Assembly: GCA_002345845.1 (NCBI GenBank)
Contig: DDWF01000118.1
Coordinates: 95,413-108,844 of the forward strand
From: Betaproteobacteria bacterium UBA2293
GTDB lineage: Bacteria; Pseudomonadota; Gammaproteobacteria; Burkholderiales; Rhodocyclaceae
Direction of reading: 5' to 3'
Length of the DNA stretch: 13,432 nucleotides
The position numbers and the translations under genes were made by a program. This document shows, one piece after another, positions 1 to 7,245 of the stretch. Position 1 is the first letter of the stretch. Each line of letters begins with the position of its first letter. A model generated the notes under the pieces. The model saw nothing but the letters and a program-made list of their open reading frames with translations. It made no database searches and was not told the origin of the DNA.

Positions 1-109
1 GGGTAACCTTGATGCCGCGGGATTCCAGAATGGCCCCCAGCGACGCGGCGGCGATGCCTTTGCCCAAAGAGGACACGACACCACCCGTAACGAAAACGTA
101 TTTGGTCAT
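1..109 (-). CDS. pyrG: CTP synthase, N-terminal fragment (runs off left edge)
   Basis: The minus strand from the ATG at 109 reads 36 residues beginning [20 protein letters not shown], the highly conserved start of CTP synthase. The glycine-rich [10 protein letters not shown] segment (residues 9-18) is the ATP-binding P-loop of the synthase domain. The enzyme aminates UTP to CTP in the cytoplasm, using ammonia from glutamine hydrolysed by its C-terminal amidotransferase domain, which lies outside the window. The start is fixed by the family's invariant N-terminus. No clear Shine-Dalgarno sequence precedes it. It is divergent from the darA operon across a 168-bp gap. The call is by recognition of the protein sequence; only the fragment's completeness is uncertain. 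Confidence 0.96.
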
Positions 110-135
110 GGAAAGACAGGCTGCGGGAAAGCCGA

Positions 136-165
136 ATGATAGCCGATAAGGCGGAAAATCCCCAA
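136..165 (-). promoter_or_regulatory. Putative sigma70 promoter for pyrG
   Basis: On the minus strand, TTGGGG (165-160) and TATCAT (141-136) are separated by 18 bases and lie about 27 bases before the pyrG start. TATCAT matches the -10 consensus at 5 of 6 positions; the -35 is moderate. This is a hand call without scoring. Confidence 0.45.
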
Positions 166-242
166 GTCTCGCCGGCCACTTATGCATTCCGTTCAGGTTT
201 TGCCCCGCGCCGGCCGCGGCACATAAGCAGGCGACGATTTGT

Positions 243-248
243 TAGAAT
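243..248 (+). promoter_or_regulatory. -10 box (TAGAAT) likely driving the darA operon
   Basis: TAGAAT lies 29 bases before the TTG at 278. The same type of box, TA(G/C)AAT, precedes three other genes in this window (7900, 9716 and 11233). No good -35 is seen at 16-18 bases upstream, so an activator may be needed. Transcription from here would start near 255, which excludes the alternative in-frame TTG at 239 as the darA start. Confidence 0.5.
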
Positions 249-277
249 TGCCGGCTTTTCCGTCTGCAGACACGCGC

Positions 278-1222
278 TTGAAAAACGTTCTCGTCATCAC
301 CTACTCCCAGACTGGCCAACTGGCCGACGTCACAGCCCAAGTCGTCGCTCCGTTGCGGGCGGCGGGGCATTTCGTCCATCAGGAAGTGCTGCAGCCGGTC
401 ACGCCTTTTCCCTGGCCGTGGCCCATCGTCCAGTTCGTCGATGCCATGCCCGAGTGTGTCCAGGAAGATCCGCCACCATTGAAGCCGCTGGGCATTCCGG
501 CCAATATCGATTTCGATCTGGTCATCCTCAGCTATCAGGTCTGGTATCTCTCCCCGGCCCTGCCAATCACCGCCTTCATGCAGTCGGTCGAAGCCCGGCG
601 CCTGCTCGCCGGCAAACCAATCGTCACCCTCGTCGCCTGCCGCAACATGTGGCTGGCGGCCCACGATGCGATGCAGCGGATGATCGCCAGCGTTGGCGGC
701 AAGCTGCGCGACCACGTCGTTCTGGTCGACCAGGGTCATGCGCTGGCCACCTTCGTCACCACGCCGCGCTGGGTGCTGACCGGCAAACGCGACCGCTGGC
801 TGGGCCTGCCGCCGGCCGGCGTGGCGCCGGAAGAAATCCGCCGCGCCAGCCGCTTCGGCCGTGCCTTGGTTGATGCGCTGGCCAGCGACAGTGAAAAACA
901 GGAAGCCCCGATGCTAACCGGCCTGCAGGCGGTCGAGGTGAATCCGCGCCTGGCCATGAGCGAACGCGCCGTGCGCCGCGCCTTCGGCGTCTGGTCGCGG
1001 CTGATCCGCTGCTTCGGCCAGCGCGGTTCATGGACGCGCCGGCCGATTCTGGCGGTCTTCGCCCTCTACCTGATCACCATGATCCTCACCGTGGTCCCCA
1101 TCAGCCTGTTGTTACAATGGCTGCTCGCCCCGCTGCTCAGACCGCGCCTGGAGCGGATGCGCCAGCAACTGGAACTGCCGTCCGGCTCGCAGGATTTCAA
1201 TCTCGCCAAATATGAATACTAG
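278..1222 (+). CDS. darA: DarA-like dialkylresorcinol condensing enzyme (flavodoxin fold, membrane-anchored)
   Basis: The 314-residue protein starts MKNVLVITYSQTGQLADV, a flavodoxin-like first strand and phosphate-binding loop (residues 9-15). A second FMN-contact-type segment, SYQVWYLSPALP, is at 85-96. Residues 256-283 form a hydrophobic segment near the C-terminus, predicted to cross or enter the inner membrane. DarA homologues work with DarB, oxidising/aromatising the cyclohexanedione that DarB forms into a resorcinol; NADPH/flavin use is inferred from the fold. I chose TTG 278 because the conserved strand begins there and a -10 box at 243-248 would place the transcript start after the other candidate, TTG 239. 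A weak AGCAGG before 239 is the argument for the longer form. The stop overlaps darB by 11 bases. Confidence 0.82.
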   Translation: MKNVLVITYSQTGQLADVTAQVVAPLRAAGHFVHQEVLQPVTPFPWPWPIVQFVDAMPECVQEDPPPLKPLGIPANIDFDLVILSYQVWYLSPALPITAFMQSVEARRLLAGKPIVTLVACRNMWLAAHDAMQRMIASVGGKLRDHVVLVDQGHALATFVTTPRWVLTGKRDRWLGLPPAGVAPEEIRRASRFGRALVDALASDSEKQEAPMLTGLQAVEVNPRLAMSERAVRRAFGVWSRLIRCFGQRGSWTRRPILAVFALYLITMILTVVPISLLLQWLLAPLLRPRLERMRQQLELPSGSQDFNLAKYEY

Positions 1223-2375
1223 CAACACGGTTTACATCACCCGAACCGCCTCATTCATGCCCAACGCCCCGGTCGATAACGACGGCATCGAGGGCATTCT
1301 CGGCATGATCGGTGGCAAACCATCGCGGGCACGGCGCATCATCCTGCGCAGCAACGGCATCCGCCAGCGCCACTACGCCATCGACCCGGCAACCGGCCAG
1401 CAGACGCACACCAATGCCCAGATAAGCGCCGAAGCCGTGCGCGGCCTGTTCGCTGACGATGCCGCTCTGGCCGCCATTGACTGCCTGGCCACCGGCACCT
1501 CACGCCCCGACCAGCTGATGCCCGGGCATGCCGTGATGGTGCATGGCGAACTGCGCAATCCGCCGTGCGAAGTGGTATCCACAGCCGGCATCTGCGTCTC
1601 CGGCGTCACCGCCCTCAAGTACGCCTTCATGTCGGTGCTCTGCGGTTTTTCACAGACCGCCGTTGCCGTCGGCTCCGAACTGGCTTCGGCCGGACTGCAT
1701 GCGCGCAACTTCGAAGCCGAATCGGTGCATCGCCTGGCCGAACTGGAAACCAACCCGGAAGTCGCCTTCGAGAAGGACTTCCTGCGCTGGATGCTGTCCG
1801 ACGGCGCCGGCGCCTTCCTGCTGCAGAAGCAGCCGCGCCCGGATGGCATCTCCCTGCGCATTGACTGGATCGAAGTCCTGTCACAGGCCGACACCATGCA
1901 GGTCTGCATGTACGCCGGCGGCGAAAAGCAGGAGGACGGCACGCTCAAGGGCTGGCAGGAGTTTTCCGCCGAGGAATGGACCCAGCGCTCGGTCTTCACC
2001 GTCAAGCAGGACGTCCGCCTGCTCAACACCGCCGTGATCGAGGAAACTTTCGGCAAGCCGGTACGCCAGGCGATGCGCAAGTACGGTCTGCGTGCCGAAG
2101 ACATCGACTACCTGCTGCCGCACATGTCCTCCGAATACTTCCACCAGCCGATCGCCCAGTGCATCGCCGCCTCCGGATTTCCGATCCCCGAGGAAAAGTG
2201 GTTCACCAACCTGCACACCAAGGGCAATACCGGCTCGGCGTCGGTCTACATCATGGTCGACGAGTTGTTGCAGAGCGGCCGCCTCAAGCACGGCGAGCGC
2301 ATCCTCTGCATGGTCCCGGAAAGCGGCCGCTTCACCGGCGCCCTGATTCATCTGACCGCCGTCGGCCATGCGTGA
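1212..2375 (+). CDS. darB: DarB-like 3-oxoacyl-ACP synthase III
   Basis: This 387-residue thiolase-fold ketosynthase has the KAS III catalytic triad visible: Cys128 in STAGICVSG, His304 in LLPHMSS and Asn339 in KGNTGSAS. DarB enzymes join an acyl thioester to a beta-ketoacyl thioester and close the ring to a 1,3-cyclohexanedione, which DarA converts to a dialkylresorcinol. The product may be released or stay protein-associated; this cannot be seen. The length is a little above FabH (about 320), as is common for DarB-type members. The ATG at 1212 lies within the end of darA, so translation is probably coupled. FabH itself is less likely because of the darA neighbour and the divergent sequence around the active site. 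Substrate chain lengths are unknown. Confidence 0.85.
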   Translation: MNTSNTVYITRTASFMPNAPVDNDGIEGILGMIGGKPSRARRIILRSNGIRQRHYAIDPATGQQTHTNAQISAEAVRGLFADDAALAAIDCLATGTSRPDQLMPGHAVMVHGELRNPPCEVVSTAGICVSGVTALKYAFMSVLCGFSQTAVAVGSELASAGLHARNFEAESVHRLAELETNPEVAFEKDFLRWMLSDGAGAFLLQKQPRPDGISLRIDWIEVLSQADTMQVCMYAGGEKQEDGTLKGWQEFSAEEWTQRSVFTVKQDVRLLNTAVIEETFGKPVRQAMRKYGLRAEDIDYLLPHMSSEYFHQPIAQCIAASGFPIPEEKWFTNLHTKGNTGSASVYIMVDELLQSGRLKHGERILCMVPESGRFTGALIHLTAVGHA

Positions 2376-2763
2376 AGACGAGGTCCCGCAGGAGGGCAAC
2401 AGTACCCTCGGCGGCTATCGCAAAGCGGTCTATGCCCGTGGCGACGACGGCCACATCCACCTGGTGGCGTCGGCCGGCTGGGAGGTCGAGGAAATCGTCA
2501 CGCGTCAGGCCGTGGAGGATCTCGACCGCCTGGCCGAAGACGCCCGCCAGCGCGTGATCGCCGGCCAGACCAGCCCACTGGAATACCACATGCACCGGCT
2601 GCGCATGGATGTGCTACTGCTCTCCCAGCTCACCGGTCTCTGGCAATGGCGCATCCGTCGGCACCTGCGGCCGGACGTCTTCGCCGGCCTGAAGCCATCA
2701 CTGCTCGCCCGTTACGCCGAGGTCATGGGCATCGGCATGGAAGAACTGAAGAAGGTCGATTGA
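2368..2763 (+). CDS. Unrecognised 131-aa protein with HTH-like C-terminus
   Basis: I do not recognise this family. The 131-residue soluble, charged protein has an N-terminal beta-type stretch (GYRKAVYARG, then HIHLVASAGWEVEEI), an acidic central helix (about residues 45-70), and a C-terminal helical half. Residues about 80-131, including LSQLTGLWQWRIRRHL and LLARYAEVMGIGMEELKKV, resemble the spacing of an XRE-type helix-turn-helix, whose last helix often reads lA..lgi..eeL. It could be a degenerate DNA-binding domain, an adaptor for the enzymes, or a pathway regulator; these are guesses. The ATG overlaps darB by 8 bases and its stop overlaps the next gene as TGATG, so it is an integral operon member. 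No Cys, no signal peptide and no membrane segment are seen. Confidence 0.8.
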   Translation: MREDEVPQEGNSTLGGYRKAVYARGDDGHIHLVASAGWEVEEIVTRQAVEDLDRLAEDARQRVIAGQTSPLEYHMHRLRMDVLLLSQLTGLWQWRIRRHLRPDVFAGLKPSLLARYAEVMGIGMEELKKVD

Positions 2764-3755
2764 TGGAATTCCAGCACCGCCACGCGTCCCATTGCGAAAG
2801 TGGCGTCATGTCCTCGCTGCTCAGCCATCACGGCCTGCCCATTTCGGAAGCGATGGCCTTCGGGCTGTCATCGGCGCTGTCCTTCGCCTATCTGCCGATC
2901 ATCAAGATTAACGGCCTGCCGCTGGTCGCCTACCGGATGCCACCGCGGCACATCGTCAAGGGACTGCAGAAGCCGCTCGGCGTGAAGATGCGCTTCGAGA
3001 CCTTCAGCAGCCCGCAAGCTGGAGAAGCGCGGCTGAACGAGTTGCTGGCGCAGGACAAGCTGGTCGGCATGCAGACCTCGATCTTCTGGCTGCCCTACAT
3101 TCCGCAGGATCTGCGCTTCCATTTCAACGCCCACAACGTACTGGCCTTCGGCCGCGACGGACAATCCGGCGATTACCTGCTCTCTGACCCGGTGGCCGAG
3201 CACGCCGTCACCTGCCCACCGGCCGACCTCGCCCGCGCCCGTTTCGCCAAGGGCATCATGGCGCCCAAAGGCCTGCTCTACTACCCCGAGAACAAGCCGG
3301 CGACGCCCGACTGGCAGCGGATTCTGCCCAAGGCCATGCGCAAGACAACGCGGGTCATGCTCGATGCCCCGCTACCGATCATCGGCGCCCGCGGTATCCG
3401 TCGCCTGGCCAATGCCTTCGACCGGCTGGACGCAAAGAATGCCGCGGCGGCAACCAAGCTATTCATCGGCCAGGTGGTCCGCGCCCAAGAGGAGATTGGC
3501 ACTGGCGGCGCCGGTTTCCGCTTCATCTACGCCTCTTTTTTGCAGGAATCGGCGGAACTGCTCGGCAAACCGCAGCTTGATGAACTGGCCGAAACGCTGA
3601 TCGACATCGGTGATGAATGGCGCGAATTTGCCCTGGCCACCGCCCGCATGATTCGCGACCGCGATCCGCTGCAGCCCGCGGCGCTGTCCGGCAAGCTGCG
3701 CCGGATCGCTGACCGCGAGCAGGCCTTCTTCCGCGACCTGCGTCGCGCCCTCTGA
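2763..3755 (+). CDS. BtrH-type acyltransferase (BtrH N-terminal domain plus C-terminal helical domain)
   Basis: The 330-residue protein begins MEFQHRHASHCESGVMSSLL: HCES with Cys11 is the hallmark of the BtrH N-terminal, papain/C39-like domain. The partner His-Asn pair is FNAHNVLAFG (His124, Asn125), followed by the LLSDPV segment (Asp142) usual in this family. Residues about 185-330 are mostly helical and fit the DUF4872-type region that often follows. BtrH of butirosin synthesis moves an acyl group from a carrier protein onto an aminoglycoside amine, so here a transfer of the ACP-bound chain to an amine or hydroxyl acceptor is plausible; the acceptor is unknown. Start ATG 2763 overlaps the previous stop, and AAGAAGG sits a few bases upstream. 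A longer in-frame opening back to 2646 lies inside the neighbour and lacks family similarity. Confidence 0.82.
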   Translation: MEFQHRHASHCESGVMSSLLSHHGLPISEAMAFGLSSALSFAYLPIIKINGLPLVAYRMPPRHIVKGLQKPLGVKMRFETFSSPQAGEARLNELLAQDKLVGMQTSIFWLPYIPQDLRFHFNAHNVLAFGRDGQSGDYLLSDPVAEHAVTCPPADLARARFAKGIMAPKGLLYYPENKPATPDWQRILPKAMRKTTRVMLDAPLPIIGARGIRRLANAFDRLDAKNAAAATKLFIGQVVRAQEEIGTGGAGFRFIYASFLQESAELLGKPQLDELAETLIDIGDEWREFALATARMIRDRDPLQPAALSGKLRRIADREQAFFRDLRRAL

Positions 3756-4666
3756 TGCTGTCCGTCGACAGCCTCTCCTATCGCTACGAATCGGCTGCCG
3801 CGCCGGCACTCGACAGCGTGTCCCTGAACATTCCGGCCGGCGGCATCTACGGTCTGCTCGGCCCGAACGGCGCCGGCAAGACGACGCTGATTTCGCTGAT
3901 TGCCGGCCTGCTGAACCTGTCCGCCGGTCGCATCACCCTCAGCAGCGAGCCGCTGGCTGCCGCCCGTGCCGCCCAGCCGCGGGCCATCGCCCTGGTGCCG
4001 CAGGACTACGCCTTCTATCCAATGCTGACGACGCGCGAAAATCTGCGTTTCTTCGGTGGCACGCTGGGCCTTGCCGGCTCCGAGCTGGCGGCGCAAGTGG
4101 ACCATGTCATCGCCTTCGCCCGCCTCGAACAGGTGGTCGGCAAACGCGCCGAACAACTCTCCGGCGGCCTGCGCCGGCGCCTCAACCTGGCCATCGGCCT
4201 GCTCGGCAAGCCGCAATTGCTGTTGCTCGACGAACCCACCGTCGGCGTCGATCCGCAGTCGCGGCACTTCCTGCTCGAATCCATCGCTGCCCTGCCGGCT
4301 GCGGGAACGACCGTTGTCTATACCAGCCACTACATGGAAGAGGTCGAGGCCATCTGCCAGCGCATCGCCATCATCGATCAGGGACGCCTGCTCGCCGAGG
4401 GGACGCTGGAGGACATCCTGCACAGTCCGCAGCCGTTGCTCGAGATTCATCTGGACCGCCCGTTGCCGCAGGAACTGGCGGAGCACTACGGCGCCCACGC
4501 CATTGCCAGCAGCAAATATCGCCTGGAACTCGCCGCGGCCACCGAACTGCCCCGCCTGCTTGACGAACTGGCCGGCCACGGCTGCTCGGTACGCGACCTC
4601 AGCTTCGGCCAGCACAACCTCGAACAGGTGTTCATGCGCCTGACCAACCGTTCGTTGCGGGACTGA
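3755..4666 (+). CDS. ABC transporter ATP-binding protein
   Basis: All nucleotide-binding-domain motifs are in place in 303 residues: Walker A GPNGAGKTT (36-44), Q-loop Gln83 in VPQDYAFYP, signature LSGG (135-138), Walker B LLLLDEP (155-161) with catalytic Glu160, D-loop after VGVD, and H-loop His192 in YTSHYMEE. The sequence is of the DrrA/CcmA-like class that drives ABC-2 exporters. About 80 residues after the ATPase core form a C-terminal extension usual in this class. It pairs with the permease one base downstream, presumably as a homodimer at the cytoplasmic face. Given the pathway around it, export of the lipid product is the likely job. Start ATG overlaps the previous stop (TGATG); no clear Shine-Dalgarno is seen, in keeping with coupling. 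Confidence 0.94.
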   Translation: MLSVDSLSYRYESAAAPALDSVSLNIPAGGIYGLLGPNGAGKTTLISLIAGLLNLSAGRITLSSEPLAAARAAQPRAIALVPQDYAFYPMLTTRENLRFFGGTLGLAGSELAAQVDHVIAFARLEQVVGKRAEQLSGGLRRRLNLAIGLLGKPQLLLLDEPTVGVDPQSRHFLLESIAALPAAGTTVVYTSHYMEEVEAICQRIAIIDQGRLLAEGTLEDILHSPQPLLEIHLDRPLPQELAEHYGAHAIASSKYRLELAAATELPRLLDELAGHGCSVRDLSFGQHNLEQVFMRLTNRSLRD

Positions 4667-4667
4667 C

Positions 4668-5900
4668 ATGTCGCCCCGTCTGCTCGCCCTCTGGCTCAAG
4701 GAAATCATCGCCCTCAGCCGCGACCGCCACGGCCTGCTGGCCCTGTTCATCATGCCGACCATCTTCATCCTGGTGATGACGATGGCCCTGCGCGATGCCT
4801 TCACCCCGGGCACCACCATCGACGCGCCCTATGTCGTCATCGATCTCGACCGCAGCACCCATTCGCAGTCACTGATCCGCCGGCTGGAAAAGACCGCCAG
4901 CTTTCAGCGTGTCGCCGCCGACGATGATGCCGAAGCTGCCCGTCAAGGCATCGCCAGCGGCCGCCAGGCGCTGGCCCTGGTCTTGCCCAAGGGCTTCGGC
5001 GAACGTCTGCTGACCCCGTCCGGCGCCGACGGCCAGCCGACCGAACCCTTGCAACTGCTGGTTGACCCGACCCTCAATCCAGCCCTGCAACTGGCCTTCC
5101 GCAACCAGGTCATGGCCGCCCTCGGTGCCCTGCGCGCCGACGAACTGACCCAGCGCGCCGGCAAGCTGTTCGGCCTGCCGACCGTCCCCGGCACCCAGGC
5201 GGAGAAGGAGTGGCCCGACGAGATCGTCAGCGTCGCCGTGCGCAACGACAGCAACGTCCGGCCGCCCTCCTCGGTACAGCAGAACGTCCCGGCCTGGCTG
5301 ATCTTCGCCATGTTCTTCGTCGTCATCCCGGTCTCCTCGATTTTCATCACCGAACGCCAGCAGGGCACCCTGCAGCGCCTGCGCAGCATGGGCGTGCCCT
5401 TCCGGCTGATCCTCGCTGGCAAGCTGCTGCCTTTCTTCGTCGTCAATCAGCTACAGGCGCTGCTCATGGTGGCCGTCGGCCTCTTTGTCGTGCCGCTGTT
5501 CGGCAGCGAGGCCCTGGAAATGCCCGGCACCCTGCCGCAAATGGCCAACTGGGGCGCCGTCTCGATCGCCGTCAGCCTGGCCGCCGTCGCCTGGGCGCTG
5601 TTGATCGCCAGTATCGCCCGCACGTCCGAACAGGCAACCGTCGTCGGCGGTGTCGGCAACATCCTGATGGGCGCCATTGGCGGCATCATGGTGCCCAAAT
5701 TTGTCATGCCCGCCGGCATGCAGACCCTGGCCAGCCTGTCGCCGATGAGCTGGGCTCTCGACGGCTTCCACATGGTGATGCTGCGTCACGGCAGCTTCGC
5801 CGATCTCCTGCCCAGCCTGGCCAAACTGCTGGTCTTTGCCATCCTGGCGCTGACCGCTGCCGTCTGGCTCAATCAGCGCGCCCTCGCCACCCGCTCATGA
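4668..5900 (+). CDS. ABC-2 type permease
   Basis: The 410-residue inner-membrane protein has one N-terminal membrane segment (about 23-42), a large periplasmic domain (about 45-205), then five more segments near 207-227, 252-276, 295-316, 323-343 and 382-402. This one-plus-five layout with a big first loop is typical of YhhJ/YbhR-like and drug/lipid ABC-2 exporters. The motif ERQQGTLQRLRSMGV (229-243), after the second segment, is the coupling-helix signature of the family. It follows the ATPase gene by one base and overlaps the ACP gene start by ATGA. The substrate is presumably the operon's product; an antibiotic-type efflux role cannot be excluded. Only one permease is encoded, so a homodimer is expected. 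Confidence 0.92.
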   Translation: MSPRLLALWLKEIIALSRDRHGLLALFIMPTIFILVMTMALRDAFTPGTTIDAPYVVIDLDRSTHSQSLIRRLEKTASFQRVAADDDAEAARQGIASGRQALALVLPKGFGERLLTPSGADGQPTEPLQLLVDPTLNPALQLAFRNQVMAALGALRADELTQRAGKLFGLPTVPGTQAEKEWPDEIVSVAVRNDSNVRPPSSVQQNVPAWLIFAMFFVVIPVSSIFITERQQGTLQRLRSMGVPFRLILAGKLLPFFVVNQLQALLMVAVGLFVVPLFGSEALEMPGTLPQMANWGAVSIAVSLAAVAWALLIASIARTSEQATVVGGVGNILMGAIGGIMVPKFVMPAGMQTLASLSPMSWALDGFHMVMLRHGSFADLLPSLAKLLVFAILALTAAVWLNQRALATRS

Positions 5901-6166
5901 ACCCAGACCTCCGCCACGAACTGAAAATCCTGATCATCGAAGCCTGTGAAAAGGACTGTACGCCGGCCGACATCACCGACGACGAGGTATTGTTTGGCGC
6001 CGAGGCCCCATTGCAGCTCGATTCGCTCGACGCCCTGCAGATTTCCATGGCCATCAAGAAGCAATACGGCCTGCGCCTGCCGGACAGCAAGGACACCCGC
6101 CGCATCCTCTCCTGTGTCGCCAATTTGGCCGAGCATCTGGAAGGCTGGCTCGCCACCCGTTCATGA
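5897..6166 (+). CDS. Acyl carrier protein
   Basis: This 89-residue helical protein has the phosphopantetheine attachment motif LDSLDALQIS with Ser43, within a four-helix-bundle-sized chain. A typical ACP acidic helix II (residues 43-56) follows, then YGLRLPD. It lacks DNA-binding or membrane features. It would carry the growing acyl chain for the KS/CLF pair downstream and offer it to DarB or the BtrH-type transferase; in DAR systems a dedicated ACP (DarC) does this. No phosphopantetheinyl transferase gene is nearby, so activation must come from a host enzyme. The start ATG is embedded in the permease stop (ATGA), and the stop is embedded in the next start in the same manner. An upstream in-frame opening exists but lies within the permease gene. 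Confidence 0.92.
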   Translation: MNPDLRHELKILIIEACEKDCTPADITDDEVLFGAEAPLQLDSLDALQISMAIKKQYGLRLPDSKDTRRILSCVANLAEHLEGWLATRS

Positions 6167-7245
6167 GGCGACCGGTCTATCTCGGCGCCAGCGGCCTCGT
6201 CTGCGCCCGCGGCACCTCGCCGACGGCCGTCGCCACCGCACTTGCTGCCGGTGACTCTGGCAGCGACTGGCGCCAGCACGGTAGCCGACGTTTTCCCTGG
6301 TTTGCACTGCCGCTCGCCGAACAGGACTGGCTCGTCCGTGCCGAAAAAGCAGTCCGCCTGGTCGCCGAAGGCCTCGGCCCACTGCCACCGACAACGCCGC
6401 TGTTCGTCGCCTCCTCATCCTTCCAGGTCGGCCTCTGCGAAACACGGCCGCCGCCCTACGACCTGCCGCTCGCCAATGCCTCCTTCAGCCGCCAGCTAGC
6501 CACCTGGATGCAGCTCGCCGGTCCGCGCTACAGCTTCTCCAATGCCTGCATTTCCGGCTTCTCGGCCATCGATGCCGCGCGCAGCCTGATCGCCGCCGGT
6601 CAGATCGACGAAGCCGTGGTGCTCGGCTGCGAATTGGCCAACGCCAGCACGCTGGCCGGCTTCGCTGCCCTCGAACTGCTCTCGCCGTCAGCCTGCCGAC
6701 CCTTCGACCGCGACCGCGACGGACTGGTCCTCGGCGAAGCGGTCGCTGCCATCCACCTCTCCGCCACGCCGAGCCCCTGGCGCATTGCCGCCCTGCGCAC
6801 CGGCATCGATGCCTGGTCGATTACCGGCCCCGATCCGGACGGTGGCCCGATCGCCGACCTGCTCGGCGAATGCCTGCAGGAAGCCCGCCTTGCGGCCACC
6901 GACATCGGCCTGGTCAAGCTGCAGGCCGCAGGCTCACCCGGCACCGACCAGGCGGAAGCCAACGCCCTGCGTCAGGTTTTCGCGACAAACCCGCCGCCAC
7001 TGGTGTCGCTCAAATCAGCCTTTGGCCACACCCTGGGCGCCAGCGGCGTCGCCGAACTGTCCGCCCTGCTCGCCTGCCTGGATGGCGGCTGCATTCCGGC
7101 CACCGCCGGATTCGCCAACGCCGATCCGCAACTCGGCCTGCTGCCGACAACCGGCTGCCTGAATCAGCCGGTGCGCCACGCCCTGCTCAACCTGATCGGC
7201 TTCGGCGGCGGCCTGGCCGCCATGATCGTGGCCCGCGAACAATGA
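6163..7245 (+). CDS. Beta-ketoacyl synthase (ApeO/FabF-like), atypical active site
   Basis: This is a thiolase-fold KS of 360 residues. The nucleophile is Cys129 in SNACISGFSA, and the second catalytic His is His289 in LKSAFGHTLGASG with Lys284 before it. The first catalytic His, normally in AHGTGT, is not there: the region reads QAAGSPGTDQAEA, placing Ala256 at the His position and two residues fewer than usual. The glycine-rich C-terminal GFGGG (346-350) is present. Length is shorter than FabF (about 410) because the N-terminal half is compact. With the next gene it forms a KS/CLF pair as in aryl polyene clusters, likely extending the ACP-bound chain with malonyl units. Whether it condenses normally without that His is open. 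Start ATG overlaps the ACP stop. Confidence 0.88.
   Translation: MRRPVYLGASGLVCARGTSPTAVATALAAGDSGSDWRQHGSRRFPWFALPLAEQDWLVRAEKAVRLVAEGLGPLPPTTPLFVASSSFQVGLCETRPPPYDLPLANASFSRQLATWMQLAGPRYSFSNACISGFSAIDAARSLIAAGQIDEAVVLGCELANASTLAGFAALELLSPSACRPFDRDRDGLVLGEAVAAIHLSATPSPWRIAALRTGIDAWSITGPDPDGGPIADLLGECLQEARLAATDIGLVKLQAAGSPGTDQAEANALRQVFATNPPPLVSLKSAFGHTLGASGVAELSALLACLDGGCIPATAGFANADPQLGLLPTTGCLNQPVRHALLNLIGFGGGLAAMIVAREQ

Noticed and set aside
239..277. Longer darA start at TTG 239
   Set aside because: The likely -10 box at 243-248 would put the transcript start after it, and the flavodoxin first strand begins at 278. The weak AGCAGG before 239 keeps a small doubt.
242..739. Minus-strand open frame of 165 codons and many similar long frames opposite the real genes
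   Set aside because: These are shadow frames of GC-rich coding sequence; they have compositionally odd proteins, no motifs, and lie opposite clearly recognised genes.
1108..1122. TACAAT inside the end of darA as a promoter for darB
   Set aside because: It lies in the codons for the membrane segment, has no -35, and darB overlaps darA, so coupling explains its expression without a promoter.
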